Positions 53,879-63,618 are shown, numbered from the stretch's first letter. The stretch is 64,000 nucleotides of DNA from an uncultured Flaviramulus sp. (GCA_947501105.1 CANMUP010000004.1:434001-498000); one strand, 5' to 3'. A program made the numbers and translations. Notes: a model not told the origin generated them from the letters alone.

Positions 53879-55801
53879 ATGAAACGGCTTCTATTTCTTA
53901 TTCTATACACACCCTTTATTTTGTGTTCGCAAAACACACAAATCGATAGCCTTAGATTAATAGTTGAAACATCGATAGATAATTATGAAACTGCAAAAAC
54001 CAATCTTCAAATTGCTAAACTCCATGAGTCTATTGATCTTAATAAAGGAATGGAGTATGCTCATAAATCATATAAATATAGAAGCAATGATTCGCTTTTA
54101 GCTGAAACTAATAATCAGCTAGGTCGATTTCATTTTTTTACTGGACAATTAGATTCTGCCTCTTATTATTTTGAGAACACAAAACAATTACTTAAAAAAT
54201 TAGATGAGGAAAAACGAATAGCCATTGTAAATATTAGTCTTGGAGCTGTTCAGCTAAGACAAGGTAATTATAATAAAACTATAAAAACACTAACAGAAAG
54301 CGCTACTTATTTTGAAAAAACAAATGATTCCCTAAATGCTGCAAAATGCTATAGCAACATTGCTAGTGCCTTTGCTGAATTATATAATTATAAAAAAGCC
54401 ATAGAATATAGCAGAAAAGCTCTAGAAATATTTAATGCCTTAAGCCTTACACAATTTCAGCTTATCACTTTACCAAATCTAGCAACACAACATTATAAAA
54501 GTGGCGATACTATTAAAGCAATTACGTTTTACGACCGAGCCGAAAAACTGGCTTTAGAACTTAACAACAAACGCTCTTTATCAATAATCTATAATAATCT
54601 TGGAGATATTTACCTTCATAAAGATCATCAAAAAGCAAAACTATATCTAGAAAAAGCATTGCAACTTAAAACCGAATTAAACCTTAGTGCTGGCGTAGGT
54701 ATTACAAAAAATAGCTTAGGCATTATTGAACTTAAAAAAAACAATTATAAAACGGCCATTATCTATTTTAATCAGGCAGCTAAACAAATTAAAGGAGCTC
54801 CTCTAGTATCAATATACAATAACCTTAAAGACAGCTATAAAGGTTTAGGGAATTTATCAAAGGCATTAGAATATTCTGAAAAATCAAAAGCACTTAATGA
54901 TAGTATCTTAAATACTGAAAGTCAAAAAAGTTTCATAGAAATTCAAACAAAATATGAAACAGAGAAAAAGGAAAAAGAGATTTTAGAATTGCAAACTGAA
55001 AACTTAAAGGTTAACCACAAAAGAAAACAAAATAGAAATCTGTTTATTGGTGTTTTGGCAATATTAGGCATTTCGTTATTACTGATTTTTATGTTACTAA
55101 AAAACGCAAAAAAGAAACGTATTATTATCCAGCAAGAATTCACTATTAAAAACCAAAAAGTAACCGAGCTTTTAAGAAGCAAAGAGCTTGAAGGGATTGA
55201 TACTATTTTAGATGCTCAGGAAAAAGAGCGATCCAAAATCGCAGCCGATTTACACGATAATTTGGGAAGTAAAGTTGCAACCTTAAAATTGTATTTAGAA
55301 AGCTACGATAATAAAGAAAAATTCTCTTCTTTTTATGAAAAACTAAAAGGACTAATGGATGACACCTATAATGAGATTAGAAGCATTTCAAAAAAGAAAA
55401 ACTTTGGTGCCCAAATTAGCAAAGGATTAATTCCATCAACCAAACTTATTGCTCAACAAATATCTGCTTCAAAAAAAATAGATATAAAAGTTATAAATGT
55501 AGATGTTAATGAGCGTATTGAAAACAGTTTGGAAATTCAGGTGTTTAGAATTATTCAAGAATTATTAACCAATATTATTAAACATGCAAATGCCACCGAA
55601 GCTATTGTTCAGTTTTCTGAGCATGAAAATGTTCTTAATATTATTGTAGAAGATAACGGTAAAGGTTTCGACATTAACAAAACTAAATCTGGAATAGGTC
55701 TTTTAAACATTGAGAAACGCATTAATAAAGTAGATGGTGAGCTTGTTATAGATTCTTCAAAAGAAAACGGAACAACAGTAATAATAAATATTCCATTATG
55801 A
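53879..55801 (+). CDS. TPR-containing sensor histidine kinase (HisKA_3 type)
   Basis: 640 residues. Signal peptide (1-~18), then about seven TPR-like helix pairs (~30-350), a coiled-coil segment (~355-385), one membrane helix (NLFIGVLAILGISLLLIFML), and a cytoplasmic kinase: H-box ADLHDNLGSKVATLKLYL (His near 458) and HATPase with NIIKHANAT, EDNGKGFD and GIGLLNI. It senses something outside the inner membrane through the TPR domain and phosphorylates the partner regulator. The stop overlaps the regulator's start by 4 bp (ATGA), a standard paired arrangement. Confidence 0.95.
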   Translation: MKRLLFLILYTPFILCSQNTQIDSLRLIVETSIDNYETAKTNLQIAKLHESIDLNKGMEYAHKSYKYRSNDSLLAETNNQLGRFHFFTGQLDSASYYFENTKQLLKKLDEEKRIAIVNISLGAVQLRQGNYNKTIKTLTESATYFEKTNDSLNAAKCYSNIASAFAELYNYKKAIEYSRKALEIFNALSLTQFQLITLPNLATQHYKSGDTIKAITFYDRAEKLALELNNKRSLSIIYNNLGDIYLHKDHQKAKLYLEKALQLKTELNLSAGVGITKNSLGIIELKKNNYKTAIIYFNQAAKQIKGAPLVSIYNNLKDSYKGLGNLSKALEYSEKSKALNDSILNTESQKSFIEIQTKYETEKKEKEILELQTENLKVNHKRKQNRNLFIGVLAILGISLLLIFMLLKNAKKKRIIIQQEFTIKNQKVTELLRSKELEGIDTILDAQEKERSKIAADLHDNLGSKVATLKLYLESYDNKEKFSSFYEKLKGLMDDTYNEIRSISKKKNFGAQISKGLIPSTKLIAQQISASKKIDIKVINVDVNERIENSLEIQVFRIIQELLTNIIKHANATEAIVQFSEHENVLNIIVEDNGKGFDINKTKSGIGLLNIEKRINKVDGELVIDSSKENGTTVIINIPL

Positions 55802-56427
55802 CCATAAAAATAATTATAGCAGATGATCATCAGCTTTTTATTGATGGAATAAAATTAATCCTATCCAAAGAAATTGGTGTTGAAATAATAGCTGAAGCAA
55901 ATAATGGGTTAGAACTTATTAATTTAATTGAAGCTGAGAAAAAACCTGATATTATCCTTACTGATATAAGAATGCCTATAGTAGATGGTATTTCTGTAAC
56001 TAAAATGCTTACCAAAGATTTTCCTGAAATTAAAGTTTTAGCATTAAGTATGTTTGACCAAACTGCCGATGTTATTGAAATGCTTGATGCAGGAGCCAAA
56101 GGGTATGTTACAAAAAACGTTGAAAAAAAAGAATTGGTAAGCGCCATACACACGCTAGCAAAAGGCGGTTACTATTTTAGCAAAAACTTACCAGAAGAGA
56201 TAGAGAATTGGTTTAAACATGAAGAAATCTTATCCGAGGATGCTTATTTAACCAAGCGAGAAATAGAGATCCTTCAGCTTTTAGCTAAAGGTAGAACCTC
56301 CTTACAAATGGCAACACAGCTAAAGTTAAGTAAATATACTGTAGACACACATCGTAAAAACATTCATAAAAAATTAAAAATAAAAAGTAATACTGGTTTA
56401 GTAAAGTATGCTTTAAAAAACTTATAA
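55798..56427 (+). CDS. NarL/LuxR-family response regulator
   Basis: 209 residues. Receiver domain (1-~120) with acidic pair ADD (Asp9-Asp10), phospho-acceptor Asp56 in LTDIRMP, ALSMF and GYVTKNVEKKEL. C-terminal LuxR-type helix-turn-helix (~146-205): LTKREIEILQLLAKGRTS and LSKYTVDTHRKNIHKKLK. Cognate of the kinase it overlaps. Its targets may include the adjacent outer-membrane protein and DUF3179 lipoproteins, but no binding-site pattern could be shown. Confidence 0.96.
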   Translation: MTIKIIIADDHQLFIDGIKLILSKEIGVEIIAEANNGLELINLIEAEKKPDIILTDIRMPIVDGISVTKMLTKDFPEIKVLALSMFDQTADVIEMLDAGAKGYVTKNVEKKELVSAIHTLAKGGYYFSKNLPEEIENWFKHEEILSEDAYLTKREIEILQLLAKGRTSLQMATQLKLSKYTVDTHRKNIHKKLKIKSNTGLVKYALKNL

Positions 56428-56568
56428 TGCTTTTCTTTTTTACTATCCATAAGCAATTAGACTCAAAAGCCGCCTTAAAGTATTTTAAATACTAAAATAC
56501 TGTTATGTTAAAGTTAGTAAGGCAACGTTTCTTTTAACGACACTTTAAGAGTTAATAAAAGTTGTGCT

Positions 56569-57540
56569 ATGAATTTAAGAGTCTTTTATGTTGTTTTATA
56601 TTGCTCTATATTTTCATTAGCCAACGCGCAAACTTGTTGCTCTGGAGGTATTCCACTATCAAATAGTATTGGTTTAGAAACTACCGAAAAAGGCACACTT
56701 CAAATTGGTTTAAATTACGACTACAACAACTTAAATACCTTAAATTTTGAATCTGAAAAACTTAATGATAATGCCAGATTACGTATTACGCACTCTGCAC
56801 TAATAAATGTTGGATATGCAGTAACCAATAACTTTTCTGTTGAAGGACTGTTTACTTGGGTAAATCAACGTAGAAAAATATCACAATTTGGCAATGTAGA
56901 TTTAGATCAAACTTCTGGCATTGGTGATGCGGTTGCCCTTTTTAAGTATAACTTCAAAAATATTTTAGGTAAAAACAGTGAATGGAGTTTCGGTTTAGGT
57001 ACAAAAATTCCTCTAGGGTCTTCATCTGAAAAAGATGAAAATGGTATTGTTTTAAATGCCGATTTACAACCTGGAAGCAATGCTTGGGATATTATTTATT
57101 TATCCTCTTTCTCAAAACGTTTTAACTTTAGACCTTCTTTTAATTTATCATCAAGAATTATATATAGAAGTACAGGAACCAATAATTCTTATTTAGGAAA
57201 TAGCACTTATAAATTTGGTAACGAATTTCAAGCTTTTATAAATTTTTCAGATCAATTTATATTTCTAAAAACACTTACAAATCCTAGTATTTCATTTAAA
57301 TATAGAAATGCAAAACAAGACAAAATTGGTGGTTTTAATTTAAACAATACAGGCGGAGACTGGGTTTTTATAATTCCAAGCTTCTCAATTAATTTAACCC
57401 CAAACTTAGTCTTTTCAACCAAGGCAGAACTTCCTATTTACAGTAAAGTAGATGGTACTCAACTAACTCCAACTTACAGAATTACAACTGGTATTTTAAT
57501 AACCTTAGCTAAAAAAGAAAATGTTATTAATTTAAATTAA
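56569..57540 (+). CDS. Outer-membrane beta-barrel-like protein
   Basis: 323 residues with a signal peptide (cut near NAQ). The mature protein begins with a Cys pair (TCCSGGIPLSNSIGL), followed by alternating hydrophobic/polar strands typical of an outer-membrane barrel (LQIGLNYDYN, WSFGLGTKIPLGS, FRPSFNLSSRIIYRS) and a C-terminal strand region. It resembles transporters annotated in Bacteroidetes as hypothetical or MetA/phenol-pathway type; substrate unknown. It follows the two-component pair after 141 bp and precedes two DUF3179 lipoproteins by 5 bp, so the three are likely one transcript. Confidence 0.82.
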   Translation: MNLRVFYVVLYCSIFSLANAQTCCSGGIPLSNSIGLETTEKGTLQIGLNYDYNNLNTLNFESEKLNDNARLRITHSALINVGYAVTNNFSVEGLFTWVNQRRKISQFGNVDLDQTSGIGDAVALFKYNFKNILGKNSEWSFGLGTKIPLGSSSEKDENGIVLNADLQPGSNAWDIIYLSSFSKRFNFRPSFNLSSRIIYRSTGTNNSYLGNSTYKFGNEFQAFINFSDQFIFLKTLTNPSISFKYRNAKQDKIGGFNLNNTGGDWVFIIPSFSINLTPNLVFSTKAELPIYSKVDGTQLTPTYRITTGILITLAKKENVINLN

Positions 57541-57545
57541 ACGCT

Positions 57546-58607
57546 ATGAAAAAAAATGCTATATACGCTTTAGTTATTATAATTACAATAGCTTGTAGTA
57601 CGAGTCAGGAAGGAACAAGCTTATCTGAAAACGGAAATAATGAGGCTGGTAATTGGTCAATCCCAATTGCAGAAGTTAAAGATGGTGGCCCAGGAAAAGA
57701 TGGTATTCCATCAATAGATAACCCTAAATTTTTAAATGTTAACCAAATAGATTTTTTAAGTGACGATGATTTAATTGTTGGAATTGTAAATGGCAATACT
57801 GTTAGAGCTTATCCACATCCTATTTTAGATTGGCATGAAGTTTTAAATGACGATATAAATGGAGAGTTTGTTACTATAAATTATTGCCCATTAACAGGCA
57901 CAGCTTTTGGATGGAAAAGCAAAGTAAACGATACAAAAACAACATTTGGTGTTTCTGGTTTGTTATACAACGCAAACTTAATTTTGTATGATAGAAATAC
58001 TGGTAGTAATTGGTCTCAAATAAAATTAGAATGTGTCAATGGGCAATTAATTGGAGATAGGCCCGAACTGGTTAACATTATAGAAACCAATTGGAAAACG
58101 TGGAAAGCTTTATACCCTAACTCAGAGGTTTTAAGTACAGATACTGGGTTTTCAAGAAATTACAATAACTACCCTTATGGCCCTTATAAAACTAGTAATA
58201 CGTATTTTATTTTTCAGCCAGCTATTTTCAATGAAGCATTACCAAACAAAGAACGTATATATGCAATTATTGATAACAACATATCTAAAATATATCAATT
58301 TACTAGTTTCGAAAATGGCAATGTAATAAAGGATTCATTCAATGGCATTGAGTATTTAGTTATAGGTAATCAAAATATTATAAAAGCATTTAAGTTGAGT
58401 GGTGAACATGCTAACCTTACTTTTTCTTATGACTTTAATGGCTCAGAATCTTTCTTTAAGGATAATGAAGGTAACAAATGGTCTGTTTTTGGTGAAGCTA
58501 TTGAAGGACCTCGAACTGGCGAAAAATTAACAGCAGCTAAATCAGTAGTAAGTTATTGGTTTGCTATAGCGACATTTTATCCAGACCCAGAAATTTATTC
58601 AAACTAA
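57546..58607 (+). CDS. DUF3179 lipoprotein, first copy
   Basis: 353 residues, lipoprotein signal with lipobox TIAC near residue 17. DUF3179 hallmarks: TVRAYPHPILDWHEVLND, VTINYCPLTGTAFGW (conserved Cys), GVSGLLYNANLILYDRNTGSNWSQ, WKTWKALYPNSEVL, NKWSVFGEAIEGPRTGEKL. The family function is not settled; members are extracytoplasmic, and the conserved Cys/His suggest metal or redox chemistry. It is homologous along its whole length to the next gene but has an extra segment around 195-235. Confidence 0.9.
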   Translation: MKKNAIYALVIIITIACSTSQEGTSLSENGNNEAGNWSIPIAEVKDGGPGKDGIPSIDNPKFLNVNQIDFLSDDDLIVGIVNGNTVRAYPHPILDWHEVLNDDINGEFVTINYCPLTGTAFGWKSKVNDTKTTFGVSGLLYNANLILYDRNTGSNWSQIKLECVNGQLIGDRPELVNIIETNWKTWKALYPNSEVLSTDTGFSRNYNNYPYGPYKTSNTYFIFQPAIFNEALPNKERIYAIIDNNISKIYQFTSFENGNVIKDSFNGIEYLVIGNQNIIKAFKLSGEHANLTFSYDFNGSESFFKDNEGNKWSVFGEAIEGPRTGEKLTAAKSVVSYWFAIATFYPDPEIYSN

Positions 58608-58644
58608 AATGGATTAATTTAATGATACTTTAAGTTTTCAATCT

Positions 58645-59628
58645 ATGTACAAAGACATATCATATATATTTCTTGTATTCTTAATTTTAAGCACATGTAG
58701 CAAAACACCAGCTACAGATACTGGAGTTGTTATACCAGAAAGCTCAGATCAAGGGTGGCTAGTCCCTTTTTCTGAGATTGTAGATAACGGTGGTGGAAAA
58801 GAAAGTATCAGATCAATTAATAATCCTACATTTTCAGAAATATCTAGTTCTGAAAATGGTTATTTAAAAGATTCCGATTTAATAATAGGTTCTATTGCTA
58901 ATGGAACAGCCAAAGCATATCCACATAGAATATTAAACTTTCATGAAATTGTTAATGATACTAAAGTAACTATAAATTATTGTCCATTAACTGGAACATC
59001 TTTTGGTTGGAATAATGATGAATCTTTATTTGGTGTTTCAGGATTACTTTATGAAAATAACCTAATATTATACGACCACGAGACCGATAGTAATTGGTCT
59101 CAATTGTTATTAAAGTGTATTAATGGTCAATTAATTAAAAATGAACCAACGATAGAAACCATAATTGAAACAAATTGGAAAACTTGGAAAACATTATACC
59201 CAAATTCGTTGGTTTTAAAAGGAAAAGTAGAACAAACTTCAAATAATAATGATACTTCTGTAGGTAAAGAACGTGTTTATACCATTATTAATAAAGATGA
59301 AAAATCCAAAATATATAACTTCGATACTTTTACGAATGGTAAAGTCATTAAAGATCTTTTTAATAACAAAACATATTTAGTTATTGGCAACGAAAATTTA
59401 ATAGTTTCTTTCGAACTTAATGCTGCGCAAAAAAACTTAGAATTTAATTACAGTTTCAATAATACTACCTCATTCTTTTCAGATAATGAAGGGAACAAAT
59501 GGAGTGTTTTTGGATTAGCGCTTTCTGGCCCTCGAAAAGGGGATGTATTAAAAACAACAATATCAGTAGTGGGCTTCAGAATTGCTATTGATGATTTTTA
59601 TCCTAACGCATTAACCTACACTTATTAA
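58645..59628 (+). CDS. DUF3179 lipoprotein, second copy
   Basis: 327 residues, lipobox LSTC near residue 18. It shares the full DUF3179 pattern of its upstream neighbour (AKAYPHRILNFHEIVND, VTINYCPLTGTSFGW, GVSGLLYENNLILYDHETDSNWSQ, WKTWKTLYPNSLVLKG, NKWSVFGLALSGPRKGDVL), so the pair arose by tandem duplication. The loop between 200 and 235 is shorter than in copy one. Gap 37 bp, probably one transcript. Confidence 0.9.
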   Translation: MYKDISYIFLVFLILSTCSKTPATDTGVVIPESSDQGWLVPFSEIVDNGGGKESIRSINNPTFSEISSSENGYLKDSDLIIGSIANGTAKAYPHRILNFHEIVNDTKVTINYCPLTGTSFGWNNDESLFGVSGLLYENNLILYDHETDSNWSQLLLKCINGQLIKNEPTIETIIETNWKTWKTLYPNSLVLKGKVEQTSNNNDTSVGKERVYTIINKDEKSKIYNFDTFTNGKVIKDLFNNKTYLVIGNENLIVSFELNAAQKNLEFNYSFNNTTSFFSDNEGNKWSVFGLALSGPRKGDVLKTTISVVGFRIAIDDFYPNALTYTY

Positions 59629-59736
59629 ACTTTTAATTTTGATAAGAAAAAGTATCTTTAAAATAACAGTAAATACATTTTAAACGATATAAATTCTTCG
59701 TCATAGAATTAACATAAAATAATCTCACTTCACTAT

Positions 59737-59766
59737 TTGGTAATCAAATATATAATCGTAAATTTG
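59737..59766 (+). promoter_or_regulatory. rplM: Promoter of rplM-rpsI
   Basis: TTG (59737-59739), 19-bp spacer, TAAATTTG (59759-59766): exact Bacteroidetes consensus with the same spacer as the tRNA-Gln promoter. The predicted start gives a leader of about 40 nt before the GTG start codon. Confidence 0.85.
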
Positions 59767-59813
59767 CAAACTCTTTTTGAGAGAGGAATGTTTAATTAGA
59801 AAAAATAATAAGT

Positions 59814-60269
59814 GTGGACACATTAAGCTACAAAACGATTTCAGCCAATAAAGCTACTGTAAATAAACAGTGGGTTTTAGTTGATGCTGAAGGTCAAGCG
59901 CTTGGTCGTTTATGTTCTAAAGTTGCAAAACTTTTAAGAGGTAAGCACAAGCCAAATTTCACACCTCACGTTGATTGCGGAGATAATGTAATTATTATCA
60001 ATGCAGAAAAAATCACTTTATCTGGTAACAAATGGAACGACAAAACGTACATTCGTCACACTGGATACCCAGGAGGTCAAAGAAGTTTAACTGCTACTGA
60101 ATTGTACGGGAAAGACCCTGCAAGAGTAGTAGAAAAATCAGTAAAAGGAATGCTACCTAAAAACAAATTAGGTGCAGATTTATTCCGTAATCTAACCGTT
60201 GTTGTTGGTTCAGAGCATGCACATGCTGCACAAAAACCAAAAGCAATTAACTTAAACGAATTCAAATAA
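59814..60269 (+). CDS. rplM: Ribosomal protein uL13, GTG start
   Basis: 50S subunit protein. 151 residues, the usual size, starting at GTG 59814 ([15 protein letters not shown] follows). Family signatures [43 protein letters not shown] and [15 protein letters not shown] are intact. The stop codon overlaps the rpsI start by one base (TAATG). It is the first gene of the classic L13-S9 pair. Confidence 0.98.
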   Translation: MDTLSYKTISANKATVNKQWVLVDAEGQALGRLCSKVAKLLRGKHKPNFTPHVDCGDNVIIINAEKITLSGNKWNDKTYIRHTGYPGGQRSLTATELYGKDPARVVEKSVKGMLPKNKLGADLFRNLTVVVGSEHAHAAQKPKAINLNEFK

Positions 60270-60655
60270 TGGATGTAATTCACAAAATTGGCCGTAGAAA
60301 GACGGCTGTTGCGCGTGCTTATGTTTCTAAAGGAAAAGGAAACATCACAATCAATAAAAAAGACTTAGCTAATTATTTTACTACCGCTACTTTACAGTAC
60401 AAAGTAAAACAACCTTTAGTTTTGACTAACAATGACGCCAACTTTGATATTACAGTAAATGTATTTGGAGGAGGTATTACAGGTCAAGCAGAAGCTGTTC
60501 GTTTAGCAATCTCGCGCGCTATGTGCGAGCTTGATGCAGAGAACAGATTAATCTTAAAACCAGAAGGTTTATTAACTAGAGACCCAAGAATGGTAGAGCG
60601 TAAAAAATTCGGTCAGAAGAAAGCGCGTAAAAAATTCCAATTCTCGAAACGTTAA
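60269..60655 (+). CDS. rpsI: Ribosomal protein uS9
   Basis: 30S subunit protein whose C-terminal tail reaches the P-site tRNA. 128 residues. Signatures: IGRRKTAVARAYVSKGKG, FGGGITGQAEAVRLAISRA, LTRDPRMVERKKFGQKKARKKFQFSKR, ending in the conserved Arg that contacts tRNA. Translationally coupled to rplM. A 7-bp stem (60661-60679) follows, but the U-run after it is broken. Confidence 0.98.
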   Translation: MDVIHKIGRRKTAVARAYVSKGKGNITINKKDLANYFTTATLQYKVKQPLVLTNNDANFDITVNVFGGGITGQAEAVRLAISRAMCELDAENRLILKPEGLLTRDPRMVERKKFGQKKARKKFQFSKR

Positions 60656-60845
60656 TTTATCCTCAACTGGATTGGGGATTTATTTCTCAATCTTGTTGAA
60701 ATTTAAACAAAAATTTAAACAGTTATTGTTGTCCTAGTCTAAAAATGACAGGATTTAGTTTAGCATCTAAATAGTTAAGGCGATTGAACCTTATTTCAAG
60801 ACCACTTAATTATTGCTAATTCAACAGAACGTAAACTATTACAAA

Positions 60846-61628
60846 ATGGCAGTAGAAGTAAAAGAATTACTTGAAGCAGGTGTACACTTCGGACACCTTA
60901 CACGTAAGTGGGACCCAAACATGGCTCCTTACGTATATATGGAGCGTAACGGTATCCATATTATTAACCTTTACAAAACAGCAGCTAAAATTGACGAAGC
61001 TGGAGCAGCATTAGCAAAAATTGCAGCTTCTGGTCGTAAAATTTTATTTGTTGCAACAAAGAAACAAGCAAAAGATATTGTAGCTGAAAAAGCAGGAGAA
61101 ATTAACATGCCTTACATTACTGAAAGATGGCCAGGTGGAATGTTAACTAATTTTGTAACTATTAGAAAAGCTGTTAAAAAGATGGCTTCTATTGATAGAA
61201 TGAAGAAAGATGGTACTTTCATGACTTTATCTAAAAAAGAGCGTTTACAAGTTGATCGTTTAAGAGCTAAGTTAGAAAAAAACTTAGGTTCTATTAGCGA
61301 CATGACGCGTTTACCAGGTGCTTTATTTGTTGTAGACATTAAACGTGAGCATATCGCGATTAAAGAAGCTCAAAAATTAAACATTCCAATTTTTGCAATG
61401 GTAGATACTAATTCTGACCCACGTCAGGTTGATTACGTAATCCCAGCAAATGATGACGCTTCTAAATCGATTAACAAGATATTATCTCATGTAACTTCTG
61501 CTGTAGCTGAAGGCTTAGCTGAGCGTAAAGCTGAAAAAGAAGCTAAAGATGCTCCTAAAGCTGAAGCACCAAAAGCTAAAGCTGCTCCTGCAAAAAAAGC
61601 TAAAGTTGCTGCTGAAGAAGAAGAATAA
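60846..61628 (+). CDS. rpsB: Ribosomal protein uS2
   Basis: 30S subunit protein. 260 residues from ATG 60846, which opens at [16 protein letters not shown] as in the family; the upstream ATG at 60813 would add an unrelated 11-residue tail. Signatures: [89 protein letters not shown]. The last ~40 residues are an Ala/Lys/Glu-rich tail. The 190-bp leader after rpsI has several small hairpins and may carry autoregulation. Separated from tsf by a terminator-like hairpin. Confidence 0.97.
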   Translation: MAVEVKELLEAGVHFGHLTRKWDPNMAPYVYMERNGIHIINLYKTAAKIDEAGAALAKIAASGRKILFVATKKQAKDIVAEKAGEINMPYITERWPGGMLTNFVTIRKAVKKMASIDRMKKDGTFMTLSKKERLQVDRLRAKLEKNLGSISDMTRLPGALFVVDIKREHIAIKEAQKLNIPIFAMVDTNSDPRQVDYVIPANDDASKSINKILSHVTSAVAEGLAERKAEKEAKDAPKAEAPKAKAAPAKKAKVAAEEEE

Positions 61629-61650
61629 ACAACATTAATACAACACATTT

Positions 61651-61701
61651 AAGTCGTTTGATTCTTTTCTTTGTTGAAAATATATTGAACGACTTTTTTT
61701 A
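61651..61701 (+). terminator. Terminator/attenuator hairpin between rpsB and tsf
   Basis: AAGTCGTTTGAT pairs with ATTGAACGACTT (12 pairs, two G-U) around a 26-nt loop and runs straight into T7. The hairpin lies 22 nt past the rpsB stop and 13 nt before the tsf start. It would lower tsf relative to rpsB if it works. Confidence 0.7.
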
Positions 61702-61714
61702 AATTATAATTACT

Positions 61715-62689
61715 ATGAGTACTACAGTAAAAATTACAGCGGCTGAAGTAAACAAATTAAGACAAGCTACTGGTGCAGGAATGATGGACTGCAAAAAAGC
61801 ATTAGTTGAAGCTGAAGGTGATTTCGATAAAGCTATCGAAGTTTTACGTAAAAAAGGACAAAAAGTTGCAGCAAAAAGAGCAGACAGAGATTCATCTGAA
61901 GGTGCTGCTGTTTCTAAAATCAATGCAGACCAAACTGAAGGTGTTGCTATTGTATTAGGATGCGAAACTGATTTTGTTGGTAAAAACGAAAACTTTTTAG
62001 CATTAGCTAATCAATTGGCTGATGTTGCTATAAACTATAACACTAAAGAAGAGTTTTTAGCTGCTAATTTTGATGGAATGACTGTTGCAGAAAAATTAAC
62101 TGAACAAACTGGTGTAATTGGCGAAAAGTTAGATGTTACTGCTTTTGAAAAATTACAAGCTCCTTTTGTTGGTTCTTATGTTCATATTAATAAAATTGCA
62201 GCTTTAGTAGGTTTAACTAGTAAAGTTGACAATGCTGATGTTTTAGTTAAAGACGTAGCTATGCAAGTAGCTTCTATGGGAGCAACTACATTATCTTATA
62301 AAGATTTTGATCCCGCTTTCATAGCCTCTGAAACTGAAGCAAGAATTGCAGTTATAGAGAAGGATAATATTGAATTAGGGCGTTTAGGTAAAACACTTAA
62401 AAATGTACCTCAATATATTTCTATGGCACAATTAACTCCAGAAGTTTTAGCTCAAGCTGAAGAAAATGCTAAAGCTGAATTAAAAGCTGAAGGTAAGCCA
62501 GAACAAATCTGGGATAGAATTTTACCAGGTAAAATGGAGCGTTTTGTTTCTGACAATACTACTTTAGATCAAGAACAATGTTTATTAGATCAAAATTTCA
62601 TCAAAGATGAAAAGAAAAATGTAGCTCAATATGTTTCTTCTTATGGAGAAGTTGAAATCTCAGGTTTCAAACGTGCTACAGTAGGATAA
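61715..62689 (+). CDS. tsf: Elongation factor Ts
   Basis: Nucleotide-exchange factor for EF-Tu. 324 residues, longer than E. coli EF-Ts (~283) but usual in Bacteroidetes. N-terminal UBA-like domain with VNKLRQATGAGMMDCKKALVEAEGD, then KVAAKRADRDSSEG (the TDFV-type core contact GCETDFVGKNENF is present), dimerisation domain and C-terminal module. Follows rpsB after 86 bp; ends at a strong terminator. Confidence 0.97.
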   Translation: MSTTVKITAAEVNKLRQATGAGMMDCKKALVEAEGDFDKAIEVLRKKGQKVAAKRADRDSSEGAAVSKINADQTEGVAIVLGCETDFVGKNENFLALANQLADVAINYNTKEEFLAANFDGMTVAEKLTEQTGVIGEKLDVTAFEKLQAPFVGSYVHINKIAALVGLTSKVDNADVLVKDVAMQVASMGATTLSYKDFDPAFIASETEARIAVIEKDNIELGRLGKTLKNVPQYISMAQLTPEVLAQAEENAKAELKAEGKPEQIWDRILPGKMERFVSDNTTLDQEQCLLDQNFIKDEKKNVAQYVSSYGEVEISGFKRATVG

Positions 62690-62726
62690 ATTATAAAGTT
62701 TTCGCTTTTTGCGGAACATCTTATAT

Positions 62727-62767
62727 AAAACCACTATTCTTAATTAGAGTAGTGGTTTTTTTATTCT
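62727..62767 (+). terminator. Terminator of rpsB-tsf
   Basis: AAAACCACTATTCT and AGAGTAGTGGTTTT form a 14-bp stem (one G-U) with a 5-nt loop, followed by more T. Begins 37 bp past the tsf stop. Confidence 0.85.
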
Positions 62768-62810
62768 TAAAATCCTGATTTATATAAATTCAAAAAATAA
62801 AAATTTTATG

Positions 62811-62818
62811 TAGCTTTG
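62811..62818 (+). promoter_or_regulatory. pyrH: Candidate -7 box for pyrH-frr
   Basis: TAGCTTTG matches TAnnTTTG and lies between the tsf terminator and pyrH, where a promoter is needed. No clean TTG at -33. The leader would be about 38 nt. Confidence 0.5.
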
Positions 62819-62862
62819 CTAAACTTTTATTTCCACATATGTGGGAACCTCATAAACATCTA

Positions 62863-63570
62863 ATGAAATACAAAAGAATACTCCTTAAATTATCAGGTGA
62901 AGCCTTAATGGGAGACCGTCAATATGGTATTGACCCTGAACGTTTAGCTGAATATGCTCAAGATATTAAAGCCGTTACAGAAAAAGGTATTGAAGTCGCT
63001 ATTGTAATTGGTGGTGGTAATATTTTTAGAGGTGTCGCTGGAGCTATGAATGGCATGGATAGGGTTCAAGGTGATCACATGGGTATGCTAGCAACCGTAA
63101 TAAATGGTTTAGCACTACAAAATGCTTTAGAAGATGCAGGTGTAAAAACACGTTTGCAAACCGCTATAAAAATTAACGAAGTTGCAGAACCTTTCATTCG
63201 TAGAAAAGCTATGAGTCATCTTAAAAAAGGGCGTGTTGTTATTTTTGGTGGAGGCACTGGAAATCCTTATTTTACAACAGATTCAGCTGCAGTTTTAAGA
63301 GCCATAGAAGTTGAAGCTGATGTTATTTTAAAAGGAACGCGCGTTGATGGTATTTATAATGTAGACCCTGAAAAGGATACTTCTGCAATTAAGTTTGAAA
63401 ACATCACGTTTGATGACGTTTTAAGAAAAGGATTAAAGGTTATGGATACCACCGCTTTTACCTTAAGTCAAGAAAACAAATTACCAATAATTGTTTTCGA
63501 TATGAATACTAGAGGTAATTTAATGAAAGTTGTTTCGGGAGAAAAAATTGGAACAGAAGTAAACATTTAA
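62863..63570 (+). CDS. pyrH: UMP kinase
   Basis: Phosphorylates UMP to UDP in pyrimidine synthesis; hexameric bacterial type. 235 residues from ATG 62863 ([16 protein letters not shown]); an ATG at 62839 is in frame but adds eight residues outside the family pattern. Signatures: [66 protein letters not shown] and [20 protein letters not shown]. Operon partner of frr after 48 bp. Confidence 0.97.
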   Translation: MKYKRILLKLSGEALMGDRQYGIDPERLAEYAQDIKAVTEKGIEVAIVIGGGNIFRGVAGAMNGMDRVQGDHMGMLATVINGLALQNALEDAGVKTRLQTAIKINEVAEPFIRRKAMSHLKKGRVVIFGGGTGNPYFTTDSAAVLRAIEVEADVILKGTRVDGIYNVDPEKDTSAIKFENITFDDVLRKGLKVMDTTAFTLSQENKLPIIVFDMNTRGNLMKVVSGEKIGTEVNI

Positions 63571-63618
63571 TTTTTGGCGTAATTTTTGAAATATTTATTG
63601 ACATAAAAGTTTAAGACA

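Noticed and set aside
56428-56568. Small RNA or promoter element between the response regulator and barrel gene
   Set aside because: It contains a short AT-rich palindrome (AGTATTT/AAATACT), but neither a consensus promoter nor a convincing fold could be supported.
60661-60690. Terminator after rpsI
   Set aside because: The 7-bp stem has a G-U pair and the following T tract is interrupted, so it may just be part of the rpsB leader.
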